Of a stretch of DNA of 64,000 bases, positions 57,878 through 64,000 are shown one piece after another. Every line of letters begins with the position of its first letter. Position 1 is the first letter of the stretch. Below the pieces are notes generated by a model. The model saw only the letters and a program-made list of their open reading frames with translations. It searched no databases and had not been told where the DNA came from. The stretch is from Tetrapyrgos nigripes (Eukaryota > Basidiomycota > Agaricomycetes > Agaricales > Campanellaceae). The position numbers and the translations under genes were made by a program. Where the stretch lies: the NCBI GenBank assembly GCA_013368315.1, contig JAACJM010000100.1, positions 186,001 through 250,000 of the forward strand, written 5' to 3'.

Positions 57878-60448
57878 CCTCCATCGAATCCTCAATCACG
57901 TCATTCACCAGATCCTGATCCAAATCCAGATCCAGAACCACATCCTAATCTACCACCTAATCCATCCGAACCAGACAACATAATTGATTCAGATTCAAAC
58001 TCAGACGACGACATGTCCAAGGCAACTAAAGCATTCGATAAAGTTACAAAACTTGAGAAGGACAGATCTAATTGGAAAGTACATGGGTAACAAGAGTACA
58101 GAGGGCAGCAGGATCTATTGGATACGATACGTATTTAACCACAGCACCCACATCGGCGGCAGAAGAACAACAGCAGGATAAAGACCTATTGAACAGCATT
58201 ATCAGCACACTACCAGACACTATTTTTAGGCGTTACAAGAACAAGCCGACATCGAAGGAGTTGTGGGATGTATTGAAGCAGGATTATGACACAAAGGACC
58301 CCCTCACTGAAGCCAGCTTGGAAAAGCGACTCTTCTCCCTCACTTGCACCAACCCAGCCAAAGTTGGTAAACACCTCGACAATCTCATCGCTATTATGGA
58401 TGAACTAGCTGAACGGGGAGTTTCTATCCCTGATTCCCAATTCAAATTGGCCATTATCTCTTCTACTCCCAATATGTATCAAGCCACTGTCAAAGCCCTC
58501 ATCACTGTCTACAGAGAAGAACCTAGCAAGTTGACACCAGAAATGTTGATTGCAGCCATTTGTGCAGAAGCTCAGGGCAAGAACTTCACTTCTAGCTCCA
58601 ACAAATCACAAGAATCTGTGAACTACTCCAACAACAACTTCCGAGGCAGAGGGCGTGGCAGATTTAGGGGAAGAGGAAGAGGTAGAGGTAATAGCAGAGG
58701 AGGCTGAGGAGGATCATCACTCAGAGGTCAGGGAAATTTCAGAGGAAGAGGATGAGGTGGAGCAGGAGGAAATTGGCAAGGCAACACTCAAACAAGGGAA
58801 GAACCAAGTTGTTACAACTGCAGAGGACTTGGTCATTTCTCCAAGAACTGTACATCGAAGCACATGCAGCACGCTAATGTCGCCAAAGAACACTGAGATG
58901 ATAGAAATTACAGAGAGGACAGAAAGAATGGGGAGAATGGACAACAAAGGAATGGAAAAGGAAAGGATACAGCAGGCAGTGCCAGAGAAAAGAACAAAGA
59001 AGAAAGTGATGAAGGAAGTTGGATGGCCATTGAAATTCTGGAGATCAAAGATTCCATTGATCACCCCACTATTGATTGCTCCAACATAGCCAAAGAAGCA
59101 GCTTTCGTAGCATTGGAATATACTCCACCAATTCTATTCGATTCCAGATGCTCATCCCACATGTCCCCACTCTGAGATCAATTACGAAACTATCAGACCA
59201 TTCCCACTCGTCGAATCCAAGCCGCTAACTCTGGTACATTCACATCCCAAGGGAAAGGCACCCTACACATACAAACAGTTGATATGAAGGAGAAACCCCA
59301 CTTCTTACCCTTATGTGACACTCTCTATTGTCCAGACATGCTGAACACACTAGTATCATTGGGTAAATTGGATGACGCAGGGTACAACATTCATATTGAA
59401 GGAGGAATCATGGTTATCTTGAAACAAGGTCGTAACATCGCTCACATTCCAAAAGTGCATGGGCTTTACCAAATCATGCAGCATGAAAATGCTTATTCTG
59501 TTACCAACCGCACCCTATCCTTATATAAAGCCCATTGTGCTACTGGTCACCAGAGTTATCAATACATCAAAACCTTATTTGCAAACAATGCAGTTAAAGG
59601 ATTACGCCTTGATCTGAACAAAATGGAACAGATTGAATGCATTGTATGTATGCATGCCAAAGCAGCTTGTCTTGCTATTCCAAAATTATGTCTTACTCCA
59701 CGCGCTGAGAACTTTGGAGATAGGATGCACATGGACGTCTGGGGACCAGCATCAGTCAAGACTATCAATCATCAGGAGTATTCACTCACACTTATTGACG
59801 ATGCCACATACTGGCTAGAAACCCCTCTACTGCGCTCTAAAGACGAATCATTCACCAAATACGTCATCTTCCAGACCACCCTTGAAACTCAATTCAACAT
59901 TATCATTAAAATCCTACAGTCAGATTGAGGAGGAGAATTTCTAGGAGGAGAGTTTACGAAGTATTTGGAAGGAAAAGGAACAGAGAGGAAACTCACAGTA
60001 CACGATACGCCAGAGCAGAATGGTATTGCGGAAAGAAGTCATCGTATGCTTCTCAACACCGTCAGAGCTATGCTCATCTCATCAGGTTTACCAAAATGGT
60101 TATGGGGCATGGCTATGCTCTATGCAACCTACATTTGGCTATTGACATGAAGACTCCCTATGAGAAACGATTCAGAACTGTCCCAGACATCTCAGATCTT
60201 CATTCATTTGGCTCTGTCATTTACATCAAATGCACTCCAAAACCCAACAAGTTGGAAGATCAGACAGTTGAAGGACATTGGTTAGGACCAGAGAAGGAAT
60301 CCCAGGGTTACTACATCTATTGGCTGAAGAAATCTATCACCGATCCTATTCTTATCCACTCGGACAACCAATCAGCTATCACACTCACTAAGAATGACCG
60401 TTATCATGCTCGCACCAAACATATCAACATCTGTTACCACTTTATTCG

Positions 60449-61405
60449 CTATGTCATTGAAGTGAATGGTGCCCATTGGTTTTCCTCAGCTCCAACAATT
60501 TTTGACTGGTAATGAAGGAATCCATTTTGTCCATTGTAGGTAGACTCTGTTGTAGAACCTGCTAATGCTTCTCCAGTATGGCCTTCAAATTGGGAAATGT
60601 GAATGCCTTCACAGTTGGAGGGCAAATGCTGCAATAGTGGATTTGAAGAAAAAGCAGGCTCCGGAACATTGACATCTATGCTATTATCCAAGCTGGGCTG
60701 CACATGTGGTTGTTCCAGCTCCCATGTGTCCTCCAGTCCTTCCTCATCTCTCAGCTCCTCATCTCCTGATTCTTGGTCTTGTCCTTGCACTGGTGGATCT
60801 TCAAACCCTGGAAAATCTTCTGCATTATAATTGTTCGCATCACCGAAAAAATCTCCCACAAAAGGTTGCAGAAGATCTAAGTCATCTTGCTCATTCTGTG
60901 GAGTAGATGAGCCTGAAACTCTGGGTGATTTAAGAGGAGATGGGCTTCGCTGGCATGGTCAAAGTCAAGAAGGAGCAAGAGTATTAATCCGGAGTTTTTT
61001 GGCTTGTTCTGCAGCACCAGCTTGTCAGCAAAGTCGATTGTCTTTCATGCATTGATGCTTGTCTCACTGGGTGCAAACACTTGTAATTCCTCAGATATAC
61101 AGAGGAATTACATAAGACTTACACTGGTACACTCAATATGTAAGTCCACTTGACTTACTGAAGTATTACCAGAGACCAAAAGAAATGAAACAATTATATA
61201 TGACTGTTGTAAGGCATGAAGTCTCACAGTGGTCCCTGGTAATACTTCAGTAAGTCAAGTGGACTTACATATTGAGTGTACCAGTGTAAGTCTTATGTAA
61301 TTCCTTGGTATATCTAAGGAATTACAAGTGTTTGCACCCAGTGTCTTGGTTGCTTTCACTGGTGAAAGGCTTCAAGCATCCTTTGCAAAGGAACAACTCA
61401 GACAT
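60449..61405 (-). pseudogene. KDZ/Plavaka-type element, N-terminal zinc-finger ORF relic
   Basis: The minus strand starts at 61405 with MSELFLCKGCLKPFTSESN, a C2H2-like finger whose second half (KHQCMKDN) lies beyond an inserted MITE. A long acidic linker follows (FFGDANNYNAEDFPGFEDP, then ESGDEELRDEEGLEDTWEL), the layout seen at the N-terminus of fungal Plavaka/KDZ transposon proteins. In-frame stops near 61020 and 60975 break the frame, and the catalytic part is absent: at about 60465 the sequence gives way to the copia element. The family assignment is tentative. Confidence 0.5.
61065..61343. mobile_element. CACTG-family MITE, 279 bp, near-perfect palindrome
   Basis: The ends CACTGGGTGCAAACACTTG and its reverse complement match the large element at 18863-23515. 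The two halves are reverse complements along almost the full length (for example CTTGACTTACTGAAGTATTAC against GTAATACTTCAGTAAGTCAAG, shown as 61150 and 61230 regions). A perfect 3-bp target duplication TCT flanks it (61062-61064 and 61344-61346). Confidence 0.92.
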
Positions 61406-61554
61406 GTTGGGAGAATGGCTGATAAGTGTAACATATGGTGTCCTAATTTAGGAGCAGGGTTGCATTAGTGATCACAAGGAATATTTGGACCCTGCATAAC
61501 ATGTTTCACTCCTTCGTTCCTTCACCCACCATGTCAACTGGACAAAAGTGTTTC
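61406..61554. other. Short spacer before the gypsy LTR
   Basis: No feature is recognised. It lies upstream of the Plavaka-like relic's start codon on the other strand. Confidence 0.5.
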
Positions 61555-61936
61555 TGTAAGGGGACAGTTTCCTTTTCCCTTCCCTTCTCCTTTAGGACTT
61601 GTTTGTTCTTGTTTTATATGGACTCCATCGACTTGTTTATTCCTGTTTCATTGTTTCATCATCCATCATTCATCGTTCATCATTTGATCTCTCATCATTC
61701 TACCTTTCTATTACTTTGTTTCAACTGTACAGTTTTGTAGATCTTTTCCCAGGCCTTCATACGAGTATATATACCCCTTCCCTGCAGGTGAGTATCCTTG
61801 AGTTTTTCTCTTTGGATCCCCTCCTGCAGGTGCGTAGTATGTCAGCCTTGTATCTTCTAGTTCTGATTTATATATCTTTGGATCCCCTCCTGCAGTTGTT
61901 GAGTGATTGCCTCATGTGTCAGGAGTTGCCCTTACA
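61555..61936 (+). repeat. 5' LTR of the gypsy element, 382 bp
   Basis: It starts TGTAAGGG and ends CCCTTACA, an 8-bp terminal inverted repeat of the TG..CA kind. A GTATATATACC TATA box lies near 61764. A 66-bp tandem duplication carrying TTTGGATCCCCTCCTGCAG occurs at 61811 and 61877. The partner LTR lies beyond the window. Confidence 0.8.
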
Positions 61937-64000
61937 GTAGAAAAACTCCTCATCAAGTGGACTAGTCATCTTTGGCAACCATTTCCTTCCGAGCTCCAGA
62001 TACCAGTGAGAGCGACTCTGATAGTGCTCACACTGCTCTTGCTCCTCCTCCTACAGTTCCCCAAGACTCCTCCTCCACTCCTCAGTTCTCTCCACCCTCT
62101 GTTTCTTCTGCCTCATGACCTGGGTCCCCTATGATGTCTGAAGCTTTCGACGCTTGTCTGGCTCATCTAGAGCAGGCTTCTCAGAGTCAGAGTGAACAAC
62201 TTGCCGAGATCCTCGCTGCCCTCCAAGGCTGAAATCGCCCTCCACCTTCCCAACCCACATCACAACACCCCACTCGACCTACATCCTCTGCTTTGTCTTC
62301 TACTCCTCCCTCTCATCACTCTTCTGGAGTTTCACATGCTAAGGCGTCCCCACCTGGCATCTTTGATGGTCAACGTGCTAATGGCTGAGTCTGGTGGACC
62401 AGTGCGATCATTTATGCTGACAATGTCGCCAAGATCATGTGGGCATTGTCCTATTTCCAGACAGGTCGTGCTGCCACCTACCACCAAAGCCTCATCGACC
62501 ATGGACACCTCTATGGCTCCTCCCACTTTGATACCTGGCGAGAATTTGAAACTGAGTTCATCAAGGAGTTTATGCCAGAAGATGAACGCACTCAGGCTAG
62601 TCTTACCCTAGAGGGCACAGCTTCTGTTGACAAGTACGTCGACAACTTCTGTGCTCTTATCACCATGGCTGGCCTTAACGTTGAACCTGTCCTCTACTCC
62701 ACGGACCCTACTGAACCTACCATCAAGGCCTGACTTGAGGATGCAAAACATGTTGGGCAGACAGTGGTCCTCAAATTCCGATGTGGACTGGGGCCTGCTT
62801 TAGAGAAGAAGGTTGCAGAGGCAGAGGCTCGTCCACAGGAATGGGACATCATGGCTTGGTATTCCCTGGCCAAGAGGTTTCATAAGCATGAACAGGAAGA
62901 TGCAATCTTCCGTGGTGCTCAGAGAAGTGTGCACCCTGGTCCACCCAAGCCTACTTTCCCCTCTCATGCTCAACCTCAGGGTTGTTCCTTTTTCCCAATC
63001 CACTTCCCTATCCCTGCTGCTGCCACCATTCCTGCCTCTCGTGTGCCAGCCCCTGCCCAACCTCCCCTTCCCCAAGGCATTCCCATGGAAGTTGACACTT
63101 CGAGGCAGAGGTTCCTAGCCCGCTGCACCTGTTACACATGTGGCAAAACCAGTCACTTCTCTGCAGCGTGTCCAGACTGCCAACGTGAACATGTTCACGT
63201 TGTGGATATGTCTGTTGATGACTGGCATGAGATCGCAGAAGCGTATGCAGCTTTCCAGGATTTCCAAGCTGCTCCAGCAAACAAGCCTGCTCAGGAGGAT
63301 TTTGCCAAGGACCAGGAGTGATGGACACGCCCTCATGGTCAAAAAATAATTACTTCACATGTTTATCTACAGACTCTACCAATGATAACAATTGTATCTC
63401 TGTCCCTGAGTCCATGTGTGAAGTAATTGCTGCCCCCTCTATTCCCCCTTCCATTCCTTCCATTCATCATCCAGTTCCTTGGTGCCATCTAAAGTGTTGG
63501 GAACGCCATCTACCTCACAAATTAGTAATCTCCTCTGACAGAAGCCGCTGCCTAACAGTCCCAATAGAGCTAGAGTCCACATCTAATGCCTTGCTGATCT
63601 CTGGCAGTGCGCTCATCGATAGTGGAGCCACACTGAGTTTGTCACCAAGAACTCTATTCCTACCCAGAAACTCCAGAAGCCTATCCCATCTTCAATGTGG
63701 ACGGCACTCCTAACGAGGCTGGAGCCATAACCGAGATCTTGGACACTATCCTGCATTTCCAAGATCACTCTGAACGCATCCAGCTTGGCAGCCAGGACAT
63801 CATTCTGGGCTATGGATGGTTACAAGCCCATAACCCTGAGGTGGATTGGGACAATGGCAACATCAAGCTCAGCCAATGCCCCAGGCAGTGCTCTACATGT
63901 CATGAAGAGGTACAACAGGAACGTCAACTATCCCTATCTGCTGCTGCCTGTAACATTGTTGGGAAGGTCATTTCCCCACGTTATTGAATTGGACCCTGGT
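61937..64000 (+). pseudogene. Ty3/gypsy gag and protease, degenerate, runs off the window
   Basis: Gag reads from a Ser/Pro-rich start (about 61970) through MMSEAFDACLAHLEQ at 62131. A core segment has HFDTWREFETEFIKEFMPE (near 62530), the usual Ty3/gypsy gag pattern. A CCHC-like zinc knuckle CYTCGKTSHFSAACPDC is near 63135. The protease follows with ALIDSGATLS at about 63611 and ILGYGWLQAHNPEVDW near 63805. Stops (near 62231, 62386 and 62731) and two frame changes between 63630 and 63700 show that this copy is inactive. Reverse transcriptase and integrase would lie beyond the window. Confidence 0.85.

Larger units (their letters stand above)
56470..60465 (+). mobile_element. Ty1/copia retrotransposon, truncated and lacking reverse transcriptase
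   Basis: The order is 5' LTR, gag, protease, integrase and an RNase H stub. Gag has a proline-rich N-terminus, then the copia-type gag core (KELWDVLKQDYDTKDPL near 58255), an RGRGRGRFRGRG segment and the zinc knuckle CYNCRGLGHFSKNC (near 58820). Integrase shows HCATGH..CIVC, DVWGPAS, TLIDDATYW and HDTPEQNGIAERSHRMLLN (59530-60060). A direct jump from GHWLGPEKESQGYYIYW to HSDNQSAITLTK near 60330 shows that the whole reverse transcriptase and most of RNase H are deleted. Several in-frame stops (58704, 59173, 59926, 60148) also occur. It ends abruptly against the Plavaka-like relic without a 3' LTR. Confidence 0.85.

Noticed and set aside
60363..60512. Continuation of copia coding sequence to 60512
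   Set aside because: From about 60465 the sequence is the reverse strand of the Plavaka-like relic, so the last residues of that frame are accidental.

Overview
The window looks like the repeat-rich chromosome of an agaricomycete (mushroom-forming basidiomycete) fungus. Genes are split by many short introns of about 50-70 bp with GT(A/G)NGT donors. The recognisable genes are a PDR-type ABC transporter, a Sec14/CRAL-TRIO-RhoGAP protein, a MYND finger protein, an NB-ARC/TPR NLR-like protein and a small NIS1-like secreted protein. The transposon mix (hAT, Ty1/copia, Ty3/gypsy, a KDZ/Plavaka-like N-terminal relic, a fungal integrase-core protein) fits such genomes. The species cannot be named from the sequence. 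No functional rRNA or tRNA gene and no CRISPR array was seen.

Layout. 1-7.1 kb: a decayed multi-exon hAT transposon. 7.1-28.8 kb: an AT-rich, repeat-dominated block holding a 451-bp palindromic element, a tRNA-like (SINE-type) sequence, several diverged duplications, a one-armed element with a 22-bp minisatellite and a 171-bp tandem repeat, a 5' relic of a RhoGAP gene, and a 4.65-kb foldback element (18863-23515) whose interior is two opposed arrays of a 9-bp repeat. At its right edge sits an NB-ARC/TPR gene (25851-28783, minus strand). 28.8-50.6 kb: a GC-richer host-gene block with two tandem copies of a CRAL-TRIO-RhoGAP gene (A is a pseudogene, B is mostly intact), a truncated MYND-finger gene between them, the NIS1-like gene, one unrecognised multi-exon locus and the ABC transporter. 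50.7-64 kb: transposon territory again. It holds a 438-bp hAT-type MITE with a perfect 8-bp target duplication, a fungal integrase-core gene, an unrecognised gene whose intron was invaded by an LTR-like insertion, a copia element lacking reverse transcriptase and carrying a foreign solo LTR, a Plavaka-like zinc-finger relic interrupted by a 279-bp CACTG MITE, and the 5' part of a gypsy element running off the window.

The most distinctive thing here is a family of foldback elements with CACTGG...CCAGTG ends. Four members (7.1, 13.5, 18.9-23.5 and 61.1 kb) share a terminal pattern CACTGGNNGCAAANNCNTGTAA; the three larger ones also share subterminal palindromes built on GTGAC...GTCAC and GAAATAC...GTATTTC. 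Two carry a 3-bp target duplication (TAA, TCT). Two contain the same ~310-bp cargo segment placed directly beside a long, unrelated minisatellite. The second strong signal is in the NLR-like gene: seven near-identical 40-residue TPRs differ mainly at TPR positions 5, 9, 12 and 15, positions that largely overlap the concave ligand-binding face of a TPR solenoid.
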